From Planctomycetes bacterium UBA2386 (GTDB lineage: Bacteria; Planctomycetota; UBA1135; UBA2386): a stretch of DNA of 12,219 nt. Positions within the stretch are counted from its first letter, which is position 1. The number at the start of each line of letters is the position of its first letter. The stretch spans positions 1 through 12,219 of the forward strand of contig DDSQ01000067.1 in assembly GCA_002343845.1 (NCBI GenBank), in the 5' to 3' direction. Shown piece after piece: positions 1-6,737 of this stretch. The translations under genes and the position numbers were made by a program. The notes below the pieces were generated by a model, which was not told where the DNA came from, did not search any database, and was given only the letters and a program-made list of their open reading frames with translations.

Positions 1-39
1 GCCCTCGAGCCCTCGCAGTTGCGGCCGCTCGCGGCCTGA
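1..39 (+). CDS. C-terminal tail of an upstream gene (partial)
   Basis: The first frame reads ALEPSQLRPLAA and then a TGA stop. Every sense codon ends in G or C, matching the codon use of the clear genes in this window, whereas the competing third frame does not. The stop lies 18 bases before the next ATG, so this gene probably shares a transcript with the oxidoreductase that follows. Twelve residues are too few to assign a family, and chance open reading at a window edge cannot be excluded. Confidence 0.45.
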   Translation, partial: ALEPSQLRPLAA

Positions 40-57
40 ACGTGCGGGTCTTGAGCG

Positions 58-1257
58 ATGGACGGCGCTGCGATGCCCCCGCATGAACCGGGCGCCACCT
101 TCGACGTCGCGATCATCGGCGCGGGCATCGTCGGCGCGGCGACGGCCTACTTCGCGAGCCGGTTGCCGCCGGGGCGTCCGCCGCTGCGCGTGCTGCTGCT
201 CGAGGCCGAGGAACGGCCCGGGCTGCACTCCACCGGGCGCTCGGCGGCCTTGTACGCACCGGCCTACGGGCCGCCGGGCGTGCGTGCGCTGACGCGTGCG
301 AGCCGGGACTTCTTCCTCGCGCCGCCGGCCGGCTTCGCCGCCCATCCCCTGCTGACGCCCCGCGGCGCGCTGTTCGTGGCCGGCCACGGGCGGCGCGAGG
401 CGCTGGACGCCCTGCTCGCGATGCTGCGCGCCGAGGGCAGCCCGGCGCGAGACCTCGACGCGAAGGCGCTGCGCTCGCTCGTGCCGGTGCTCGAGCCCGC
501 CGCGGCGGCGCACGGGGCACTCGACGACGGGGCGCTGGACATCGATGTCGAGGCCTTGCTGCAGGGCTTCCTGCGCGGCGCGAAAGCCGCGGGGGTCGAG
601 CGCGTCACCGACGCGCGCATCGAACGGCTCGAACCGTCGGCGGGTCTGTGGCGGCTGCAGAGCGCCGACGGACGCCACTGGTGCGCGGCGCAGGTGGTCA
701 ATGCGGCAGGCGCCTGGGCCGATGTCGTCGCCGCGGCGGCGGGCGTGCCGCGCGTGGGCCTGCAGCCCCGGCGGCGCACGGCCTTCGTCTTCGAGGTGCC
801 GGCGGGCCTGGAGATCGCTCGCTGGCCGGCGGTCATCGACATCGACGAGAGCTGGTACATCAAGCCCGACGCGGGCCTGCTGCTGGGCTCGCCGGCCAAC
901 GCCGACCCCGTGCCGCCGCACGACGTCGTCCCCGAGGAACTCGACGTCGCGATCGGCATCGAGCGCATCGAGCAGGCGACGACGCTGCGGATCCGGCGGC
1001 CGCGCCGCACCTGGGCCGGCCTGCGCAGCTTCGTCGCCGACGGCGAACCGGTCATCGGCCCGGAGCCTGCCGCGCCGGGTTTCGTCTGGGCCGCCGCGCT
1101 GGGGGGCTATGGCATCCAGAGCGCGCCCGCGGTCGGCCGGCTCCGCGCGGCGTGGATCGCGCGCGGAGCAGGTTTCGAGGCGGCGTTCGACGAGGGCGTG
1201 CCGGCCCCCGCGCTGTGCCCGCGAAGCAGCGGCACGGCGGCGCCTCGGCCGTCCTGA
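58..1257 (+). CDS. FAD-dependent D-amino acid dehydrogenase, DauA-like (DAO family)
   Basis: This 399-residue flavoprotein probably oxidises D-amino acids to imino acids and passes electrons to the respiratory chain rather than to oxygen. The N-terminus carries the Rossmann FAD motif GAGIVG (residues 21-26), followed by HSTGRS (57-62). The C-terminal half has ADPVPPHDV near 282, GLRSFVADG (321-329) and GGYGIQ (349-354). Order and wording closely follow Pseudomonas aeruginosa D-arginine dehydrogenase as I recall it, and the length is similar. Arg323 and Tyr267 match its substrate carboxylate and active-site positions. The positions matching its His48 and Glu87 are Leu65 and Ala104, so arginine need not be the substrate. 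Neither ATG (58 or 73) has a clear Shine-Dalgarno; the start at 73 would give a shorter leader, closer to the family. It follows an upstream gene tail by 18 bases. It could also be a glycine-oxidase-like or other DAO enzyme. Confidence 0.88.
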   Translation: MDGAAMPPHEPGATFDVAIIGAGIVGAATAYFASRLPPGRPPLRVLLLEAEERPGLHSTGRSAALYAPAYGPPGVRALTRASRDFFLAPPAGFAAHPLLTPRGALFVAGHGRREALDALLAMLRAEGSPARDLDAKALRSLVPVLEPAAAAHGALDDGALDIDVEALLQGFLRGAKAAGVERVTDARIERLEPSAGLWRLQSADGRHWCAAQVVNAAGAWADVVAAAAGVPRVGLQPRRRTAFVFEVPAGLEIARWPAVIDIDESWYIKPDAGLLLGSPANADPVPPHDVVPEELDVAIGIERIEQATTLRIRRPRRTWAGLRSFVADGEPVIGPEPAAPGFVWAAALGGYGIQSAPAVGRLRAAWIARGAGFEAAFDEGVPAPALCPRSSGTAAPRPS

Positions 1258-1293
1258 GCCGCGCGCACCGCTGGGCGGCCGCGGGATCGGCCC

Positions 1294-1314
1294 GGCCCCG
1301 CTACGATCGGGGCC
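1294..1314 (+). promoter_or_regulatory. inverted repeat around a -10-like box before the DUF1015 gene
   Basis: Two perfect 7-base arms, GGCCCCG (1294-1300) and CGGGGCC (1308-1314), flank a 7-base loop containing TACGAT (1302-1307), which resembles a sigma-70 -10 hexamer. No good -35 box is visible. There is no T-tract, so it is not a typical intrinsic terminator. It could be an operator over a promoter, an RNA hairpin after the preceding gene, or chance in GC-rich DNA. Confidence 0.35.
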
Positions 1315-1334
1315 TGTCTCACCTGGTCGCCCGC

Positions 1335-1339
1335 GGAGG
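1335..1339 (+). promoter_or_regulatory. ribosome binding site fixing a TTG start
   Basis: GGAGG sits 6 bases before TTG at 1346. It is the strongest Shine-Dalgarno in this part of the window and decides the start of the DUF1015 gene. The open frame extends upstream to 545, but that part lies inside the oxidoreductase gene. Confidence 0.7.
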
Positions 1340-1345
1340 CCTGCC

Positions 1346-2680
1346 TTGAACCCGACCACGGCCGATTCCCCAGCCGGTTTCCGGCTGCCGCACCTGTGCC
1401 TGCCGCGACCCGGGATCGACCTGTCGACCTGGGCCGTCGTGGCCTGCGACCAGTACACGGCGCAGCCCGAGGTCTGGGAGCGCATCGCGCGGCAGGTCGG
1501 CGACGCGCCGTCGACGCTGCACCTGATCTTTCCCGAGGTGCACCTCGGCAAGGCCGACGCGGCCGAGCGCATCGCGCGCATCCAGCAGACCATGCGCCGC
1601 TACCTGGCATCGGGGCTGCTGCGCGACCACGCCGGGGCCGTGCTGGTCGAGCGCACGCTCGACGACGCCGGCCGCCGCGTGCGCCGTGGGCTGATGCTCG
1701 AGCTCGACCTCGAGCATTACGACTTCCGCCCCGGCTCGACCAGCCTCGTGCGCCCGACCGAGGGCACGATCGTCGAGCGGCTCGCGCCGCGCATCGAGGT
1801 CCGGCGCGGCGCCGAGCTCGAGCTGCCGCACATCCTCGTGCTGATCGACGATCCCGGCTGCAGCGTGATCGAGCCGCTGGCCGCGCGTCGCCCGGCGCTG
1901 CGCACCTTGTACGACAGCGGGCTGATGCTCGGCGGGGGCCGGGTGGCCGGCCACGCGGTGGAGGCCGCGGCGGCCGCCGACGCGGTCGCGGCGCTGCGTG
2001 CGCTGGCAGGGCCGGCGGCCTTCGAGGCCCGCTACGGCGTGCCGCCGGGAACGCCGCCGATGCTGTTCGCCGTCGGCGACGGCAACCATTCGCTGGCCAC
2101 GGCGAAGTCGATCTGGGAGCAGCTGCGCGGCAGCGTCGGCCCCGACCACCCGGCGCGCTGGGCGCTGGTCGAGGTCGAGAACATCCACGATCCGGCGCTG
2201 GCCTTCGAGCCCATCCACCGGCTGCTGTTCGGCGTCCGGGCGGACCTGCGCGTCGCGCTCGCCGAAGCCCTGGGCCCCCGGCTGCGCTGCACCGACGTGC
2301 CCTCGGCCGAGGCGATGCGCGAGCGCGTGCGGCACGCCGGCGCGGCCGTGCAGGCCGTCGGCCTGGTCGGCCCCGGCGAACGGTTCGGCGTGCTGGAGAT
2401 CGCCGATCCGCCGTCGGCGCTGGCCGTCGGCACGCTGCAGCCGCTGCTCGATGCCTTCGTGGCGCGCGGCGACGCGGCGCAGATCGACTACGTGCACGGC
2501 GACGAGGTGCTCGAGCGGCTGGCCACGCGCGAGGGGCAGGTCGGCGTGCACCTGCCGCCGATCGACCGCGGCGGGCTGCTGCGCCGCGTCGTCCACGAAG
2601 GGCCGCTGCCGCGCAAGACCTTCTCGATGGGCGAGGCGCACGAGAAGCGCTTCTACGTGGAGGCGCGGCGCATCCGCTGA
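1346..2680 (+). CDS. DUF1015 family protein
   Basis: The product is about 444 residues, a usual length for DUF1015 (PF06245), a soluble family with no settled biochemical role. The signature is VGDGNHSLATAK at about residues 244-255, matching the DGHHR/DGNHS-type motif of the family. The N-terminal part has CDQYTAQPEVWERI and a conserved FPEVHLGK segment. No signal peptide or membrane segment is visible. I chose TTG at 1346 because GGAGG lies 6 bases upstream and homology-like sequence begins soon after. In other bacteria I recall DUF1015 genes near serA/serC serine biosynthesis genes; none is visible here. It lies 88 bases after the DauA-like gene, separated by a possible hairpin or promoter, so co-transcription is uncertain. 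It converges with the ligase gene on the other strand. Confidence 0.85.
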   Translation: MNPTTADSPAGFRLPHLCLPRPGIDLSTWAVVACDQYTAQPEVWERIARQVGDAPSTLHLIFPEVHLGKADAAERIARIQQTMRRYLASGLLRDHAGAVLVERTLDDAGRRVRRGLMLELDLEHYDFRPGSTSLVRPTEGTIVERLAPRIEVRRGAELELPHILVLIDDPGCSVIEPLAARRPALRTLYDSGLMLGGGRVAGHAVEAAAAADAVAALRALAGPAAFEARYGVPPGTPPMLFAVGDGNHSLATAKSIWEQLRGSVGPDHPARWALVEVENIHDPALAFEPIHRLLFGVRADLRVALAEALGPRLRCTDVPSAEAMRERVRHAGAAVQAVGLVGPGERFGVLEIADPPSALAVGTLQPLLDAFVARGDAAQIDYVHGDEVLERLATREGQVGVHLPPIDRGGLLRRVVHEGPLPRKTFSMGEAHEKRFYVEARRIR

Positions 2681-2765
2681 AGCGGCCGCGCGGCGCCGTG
2701 CGGCGGCCTGCGGCGCGGGCTGGGGGCCTGGGGCAGCCAAGGATGCGGGCGCCGGAGCTTTCCCG
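2681..2765. other. convergent intergenic gap without clear terminator
   Basis: These 85 bases separate the 3' ends of the DUF1015 gene and the DNA ligase gene. The DNA is GC-rich with several short potential stems (for example GCGGCCGC, and GCGCCG pairing with CGGCGC). No stem is followed by a T-run on either strand, so termination here is probably Rho-dependent or weak. Confidence 0.4.
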
Positions 2766-4478
2766 TCACCCGGCGCCGGGCGGAGCGGACCGGCCCTCGT
2801 GCGCGGCCAGCAGGCGCAGCAGCCCCGGCAGCGTCTCGGCCTCGTGCAGCGGCTTGTCGTCGCGGATGCGCAGCATGCGCGGGAAACGTGTCGCGATGCC
2901 GCTCTTGTGGCGCGGGCTGCGCGCGAGGCCTTCGAAGCCGAGCTCGAAGACCAGCGACGGCACGACACTGCGTACCGGCCCGAAGCGGTCGACGGTGGTC
3001 GAGCGGATCACGCGGTCCACGCGCGCGAACTCCTCGTCGGTCAGCCCCGAGTAGGCCTTGGCGAACGGCACGAGCTGCAGTCCGCCGGGTGTCGGCGGAC
3101 GCCGCGCGCGGATGGCCTCGACGACGGCGGCCGCCTCGGCGGCATCGGCCGGCTCGCGGTTCCAGACGGCGAAGGTGTAGTCGGTGTAGACGTTCGCGCG
3201 GCGGCCGTGGCCGGCCTGCGCGTAGATCAGCACGGCGTCGGCGCTCAGCGGGTCGATCTTCCACTTCCACCAGGCGCCGTCGCTCTTCGTGCGGCCGCTG
3301 CCGTAGCGTGAGTGCCGGTGCTTGAGCATCAGGCCTTCGACGCCGCGTTCGCGCGACTGCTGCCGCAGCGCGGCGCGTGCCGGCCAGTCGTCGCCGGGCA
3401 GCAGCGCCGACAGCGGCAGGCCGAGCGGGGCGGCCAGCGCCTCGAGCTGGTCGCGCCGTTCGTGCAGTGGCCGCGCACGCAGGTCCTCGCCGCCGAGCTC
3501 GAGCAGGTCGTAGGCGACGAATCGTGCGGGTGCCTCGTCCAGCACGCGCGGGCCGAGCCGCTTGCGGCCGATGCGGCGCTGCAGCAGCGCGAACGGTGCG
3601 GGCTGGCCCTCGCCGGGCCGCCAGACGACGATCTCGCCGTCGAGCACCGTCCCCGGTGGCAAGCGCTGCGCGAGTTCGAGGACTTCGGGGAAGCGGTCGG
3701 TCAGCAATTCCTCGCCACGGCTCCAGACCGCACATTGCGCGCCGCGCCGCAGCACCTGCGCGCGGATGCCGTCGTACTTCCACTCCACGAGCCAGTCCTG
3801 CGGGTCGCCCAGGCTCGCCGGCTCGTCGTGCAGCGGGTGAGCGAGGAAGAACGGATACGGCTGCACCCCGTCGCGGGCCGGGTCGTGCGCGCGGTCGACC
3901 AGCGCCAGGAAGCGTGCGGCGTCCGGAACCTGCTTCGCGTCGGTGTAGCCCATCATGCGGTGGGCGACGACCTGGGCGTCGAGCCCATGGGCCTGGGCCA
4001 GTGCACGCTGGACCAGCAGTCGCGAGACGCCGACGCGCAGCCCGCCGCCGATCAGCTTCACGTAGAGGAAGCGACCGTCCGCATCGAGCTCGCACCAGTC
4101 CTCGAGCACGCGCCGGCGCTGCTCATCGGGCGGCAACCCGCGCAGCGGCGCGATGCGCTCGTGCATCCAGGCGGCGAGGGTGCGCGACGAGGCCGCGGCC
4201 GGCGCTGGTGTCAGGTAGGCGATGGTCTCGGCAAGGTCGCCGACGGCCGCGTAGCAGTCCTCGAAGAGCCACGGCGCGATCCCGGCGGCCTCGCAGGCCG
4301 CCGCGCGCAGCAGCGCTGCCGGCACGGCCTGCCGAGGCCGGCCGCCGGCCAGGACGTAGACGGCCCACGCCGCGTCGTCGGGCGCGGCCTGGCGCAGGTA
4401 ATCGACCATCGCGGCGACCTTGCGGTTCGTCGCGGTGCTCGCGTCCAGCGCACGGTACAGCGCACCGAAAGCTCTCAT
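2766..4478 (-). CDS. ATP-dependent DNA ligase of the exonuclease-associated bacterial type
   Basis: This 570-residue enzyme seals DNA nicks using ATP. The N-terminal 200 residues are an alpha-helical DNA-binding region. The nucleotidyltransferase core has motif I EWKYDGIR with adenylated Lys234, LDGEIVVW (279-286), motif III FVAYDLL (320-326), motif IV EGLMLKH (381-387) and motif V WWKWKI (403-408). An OB-fold domain follows, ending near HKSGIATRFPRMLRIRDDK (524-542), so all catalytic motifs are intact. Its ATG overlaps the stop of the upstream exonuclease gene as ATGA (4475-4478), and no strong Shine-Dalgarno is seen, which suggests translational coupling. Family knowledge: such ligases usually sit with an Lhr-like helicase, a metallo-beta-lactamase exonuclease and a phosphoesterase in a DNA repair cluster. 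Only the exonuclease is adjacent here. It is not the essential NAD-dependent LigA, and it lacks the LigD polymerase and phosphoesterase domains. Confidence 0.93.
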   Translation of the reverse strand: MRAFGALYRALDASTATNRKVAAMVDYLRQAAPDDAAWAVYVLAGGRPRQAVPAALLRAAACEAAGIAPWLFEDCYAAVGDLAETIAYLTPAPAAASSRTLAAWMHERIAPLRGLPPDEQRRRVLEDWCELDADGRFLYVKLIGGGLRVGVSRLLVQRALAQAHGLDAQVVAHRMMGYTDAKQVPDAARFLALVDRAHDPARDGVQPYPFFLAHPLHDEPASLGDPQDWLVEWKYDGIRAQVLRRGAQCAVWSRGEELLTDRFPEVLELAQRLPPGTVLDGEIVVWRPGEGQPAPFALLQRRIGRKRLGPRVLDEAPARFVAYDLLELGGEDLRARPLHERRDQLEALAAPLGLPLSALLPGDDWPARAALRQQSRERGVEGLMLKHRHSRYGSGRTKSDGAWWKWKIDPLSADAVLIYAQAGHGRRANVYTDYTFAVWNREPADAAEAAAVVEAIRARRPPTPGGLQLVPFAKAYSGLTDEEFARVDRVIRSTTVDRFGPVRSVVPSLVFELGFEGLARSPRHKSGIATRFPRMLRIRDDKPLHEAETLPGLLRLLAAHEGRSAPPGAG

Positions 4479-5683
4479 CTGGTCTGCCCGGGGCTGCCGT
4501 CCACGCCGGCATCGGCGGTGCCCCTGACATCGACGGCGTCGGCCGCGGCGGCGCGGCGCTCGCTCGGGCCGGCCGGGCCCAGGCTCGCCGCATGCGCCGA
4601 GGCCGCGTCGGCGCGGTCCACCGGCACGGCAGGCGCGGCCGCGGCATCGTCATCGACGCGCTCGTCGCCGAACTCGGTCGCGAACGAGGCGGCGTTCAGC
4701 CCCTGCTCGCCGAGCCAGCGCACCATCACGTCCTCGTAGCCGTGCGTGACGATCACACGTTCGGCCCCCGTGGCGGCGACGGCCTGCACGAGCCCGGGCC
4801 AGTCGGCGTGGTCGGAGAGCACGAAACCCCGGTCGACGCCCTGCCGGCGGCGGGCGCCGCGCAGGCGCATCCAGCCGCTGGCGAATGCGGTCTCGGCATC
4901 GGGCAGCTGACGCGCCCAGGCGCTGCCCAGCACCGCCGGAGGGCCGATCGCGATCGCCCGCGCGAGCTCATCCGGGCGCGCCGCGCGGCGCGTGGCGTCG
5001 GTCTCGAGCACGCGGTACGGCGGCAAGGCCACGCCGGCTGCGCGGTAGGCCTCGCAGATCGCGTGCACCGCGGGGTGCACGACGATCGGCCCCGGCGCCT
5101 CGCCGCCGTCGAGCAGGCCGGCGAGCAGGCGCTGGGCCTTGCCGAAGCTGTAGCCCGTCAGCAGCGCGGCGCGGCCCTCGGCCGCGCACTCGGCCCACCA
5201 GCGGCGGATCTCGGCGTGCACCTCGGCCTGCGCGTTCCAGCGGTAGATCGGCAGTCCGAAGGTCGATTCGGTGATGAAGCAGTCGCAGCGCACCGGCTCG
5301 AAGGGCGTGCAGGTGGCGTTGGTGTCGCCGGCCACGCCGCTGACGAAGTAGTCCCCCGAGACCACCCAGGTGCGCCCGCCGTGTTCGAGCCGCACCTGCG
5401 CCGAGCCGAGCACGTGGCCGGCCGGGTGCAGGCTGATGCGCACGCCGCGGTGCACGACGACCTCGCCGTAGCCGATGCCGTCGACGCTGATCGGGCCGAG
5501 CCGGGCGCGCAGCACCGGCAGCGAGTCGCGTTGGGCGAGGTAGCGGGCGTGACCGCGCCTGGCATGGTCGGCGTGCGCGTGCGTGATGACGGCGTGCGCG
5601 ACGGGCCGCCACGGGTCGATGAAGAAGTCGCCCGGCGGGCAGTACAGCCCCTGCGGGCGCAGCACGACGAGGTCGTCGTTCAC
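4475..5683 (-). CDS. ligase-associated DNA exonuclease (metallo-beta-lactamase/beta-CASP fold)
   Basis: This 402-residue protein matches the SNM1-like nuclease that accompanies bacterial ATP-dependent ligases and probably trims DNA ends before sealing. Metal ligands are visible in THAHADH (34-40), HPAGH (86-90) and SGD (109-111). LSDHAD and a VTHGYE segment follow in the C-terminal half, as in beta-CASP enzymes. N-terminal QGLYCPPGDFFIDPW is typical of the family. The start is GTG with GGAAG immediately upstream, an awkwardly short spacing; a GTG at codon 7 is an alternative. After about residue 337 there is a tail of about 65 residues rich in Ala, Asp and Arg that looks disordered and goes beyond the family's usual length of about 330-340. 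The stop overlaps the ligase start by four bases. The preceding LD-carboxypeptidase gene ends 39 bases upstream on the same strand. Confidence 0.88.
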   Translation of the reverse strand: MNDDLVVLRPQGLYCPPGDFFIDPWRPVAHAVITHAHADHARRGHARYLAQRDSLPVLRARLGPISVDGIGYGEVVVHRGVRISLHPAGHVLGSAQVRLEHGGRTWVVSGDYFVSGVAGDTNATCTPFEPVRCDCFITESTFGLPIYRWNAQAEVHAEIRRWWAECAAEGRAALLTGYSFGKAQRLLAGLLDGGEAPGPIVVHPAVHAICEAYRAAGVALPPYRVLETDATRRAARPDELARAIAIGPPAVLGSAWARQLPDAETAFASGWMRLRGARRRQGVDRGFVLSDHADWPGLVQAVAATGAERVIVTHGYEDVMVRWLGEQGLNAASFATEFGDERVDDDAAAAPAVPVDRADAASAHAASLGPAGPSERRAAAADAVDVRGTADAGVDGSPGQTR

Positions 5684-5722
5684 CTTCCGGCCCGGGCGGC
5701 GGCGTCGTGCCGGTTGCCGGCT

Positions 5723-6712
5723 TCAGCCATCGACGACTGCCGGCTCCAGCAGCCGCAGCGTGCCGGCGTCGGCGTCGATCTCGGCCGTCACGCCCAGCGG
5801 GATCGTGAACTTGCGCTTGACGTGGCCGAACTGCGCGCCGCGGTAGACCGGCACGCCCAGCGGGGCGAAGTAGTCGTCGAAGACCTCGTCGAGCGTCAGG
5901 GTCCCGAAGCTGCCTTCGCTGACCGGGCAGTCGGTGAAGCCGCCGAGCACGACGCCGGCCACGCGCGAGAGCGCGCCGGACAGCATCAGCGTCGACAGCA
6001 TGCGGTCGACGCGGTAGATGTACTCGTTGACGTCCTCGAGGAAGAGGATCGCGCCGTCGAACGACGGCCAGTACGGCGTGCCGGCCAGCGAGCTCAGCAC
6101 GGCGAGGTTGCCGCCGACCAGCGGCCCGCGGGCGAGGCCGCCGCGGATCGTCGTGATGCGGCCGTCGCGGCAGACCAGGTCGTCGCCGCGCGTGGCCGCG
6201 TTGCGCATCGTGTGCGCGAGACCGTCCATCACCACGGCCTTGAAGTGCTCGACGGTGAACGCGTTCCACTCCGAGCGCCCGAGCGGTGCGTGGAAGGTCA
6301 CCAGGCCGCTGCCGACCTGCACCGCGGTGATCAGCGCGGTCAGGTCGGAGAAACCGCCGAGGAACTTCGGGTTGCGGCGGATCAGCCCGTAGTCGAGGTG
6401 CGGCAGCACGCGGTTCGCGCCCGACCCGCCGGTCACCGCGAGGATGCCGGCCACCGCCGGGTCGGCGAACAGCGCGTGCATGTCGGCGGCGCGCTGCTGC
6501 GGCGTGCCGGCCATGTGGCCGTAGCGCGCGCGCAGGTTCGGCGCCTCGCGCACGGCGAATCCCAGCGCGCCCAGCGCCTCCCGGGCCATGTCGTAGGGGG
6601 CACGCTCGTAGATGGCGCCGGAGGGGTTGATCAGGCCGATGGTGTCGCCGGCGCGCAGGCGGCGCGGGCGGATCGGGTGCGGCGTGCGGTGCGGGGAGTC
6701 TTCAGGGGTCAT
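5723..6712 (-). CDS. LD-carboxypeptidase, peptidase family S66 (LdcA/MccF-like)
   Basis: This 329-residue serine peptidase probably removes the terminal D-alanine from murein tetrapeptides in the cytoplasm during cell-wall recycling. The S66 triad is visible: nucleophile Ser122 in GGFSDLTAL, Glu226 in LFLEDVNE and His297 in FGHVKRKF. The N-terminal AGDTIGLINPSG and the glycine-rich VTGGSGANR (93-101) are also typical. No signal peptide is seen. Its length is slightly above that of LdcA (about 305). A GAGAG-like Shine-Dalgarno lies 8 bases before the ATG. The gene starts 25 bases after the solute-binding protein gene and ends 39 bases before the exonuclease gene, so it probably belongs to the same transcript. 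S66 also contains MccF, which cleaves microcin C-type peptides; sequence alone does not separate the two roles here, but murein recycling is the commoner one. Confidence 0.9.
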   Translation of the reverse strand: MTPEDSPHRTPHPIRPRRLRAGDTIGLINPSGAIYERAPYDMAREALGALGFAVREAPNLRARYGHMAGTPQQRAADMHALFADPAVAGILAVTGGSGANRVLPHLDYGLIRRNPKFLGGFSDLTALITAVQVGSGLVTFHAPLGRSEWNAFTVEHFKAVVMDGLAHTMRNAATRGDDLVCRDGRITTIRGGLARGPLVGGNLAVLSSLAGTPYWPSFDGAILFLEDVNEYIYRVDRMLSTLMLSGALSRVAGVVLGGFTDCPVSEGSFGTLTLDEVFDDYFAPLGVPVYRGAQFGHVKRKFTIPLGVTAEIDADAGTLRLLEPAVVDG

Positions 6713-6737
6713 CGGCGGGCTCTCGCGGAGGGCGCGC

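Noticed and set aside
1285..1310. GATCGG repeated 20 bases apart, sharing six bases with the operator half-site at 9520-9527
   Set aside because: A hexamer match is expected by chance in this composition, and the TA of the operator arms is missing, so I do not claim a second binding site.
545..1345. Upstream extension of the DUF1015 frame giving a 711-residue protein
   Set aside because: The extension lies inside the DauA-like gene in another frame and reads as Arg/Ser-rich nonsense. A GGAGG site 6 bases before TTG at 1346 marks the real start.
2681..2765. Possible bidirectional terminator between convergent genes
   Set aside because: Short GC stems are present, but no U-tract follows on either strand and several competing pairings exist.
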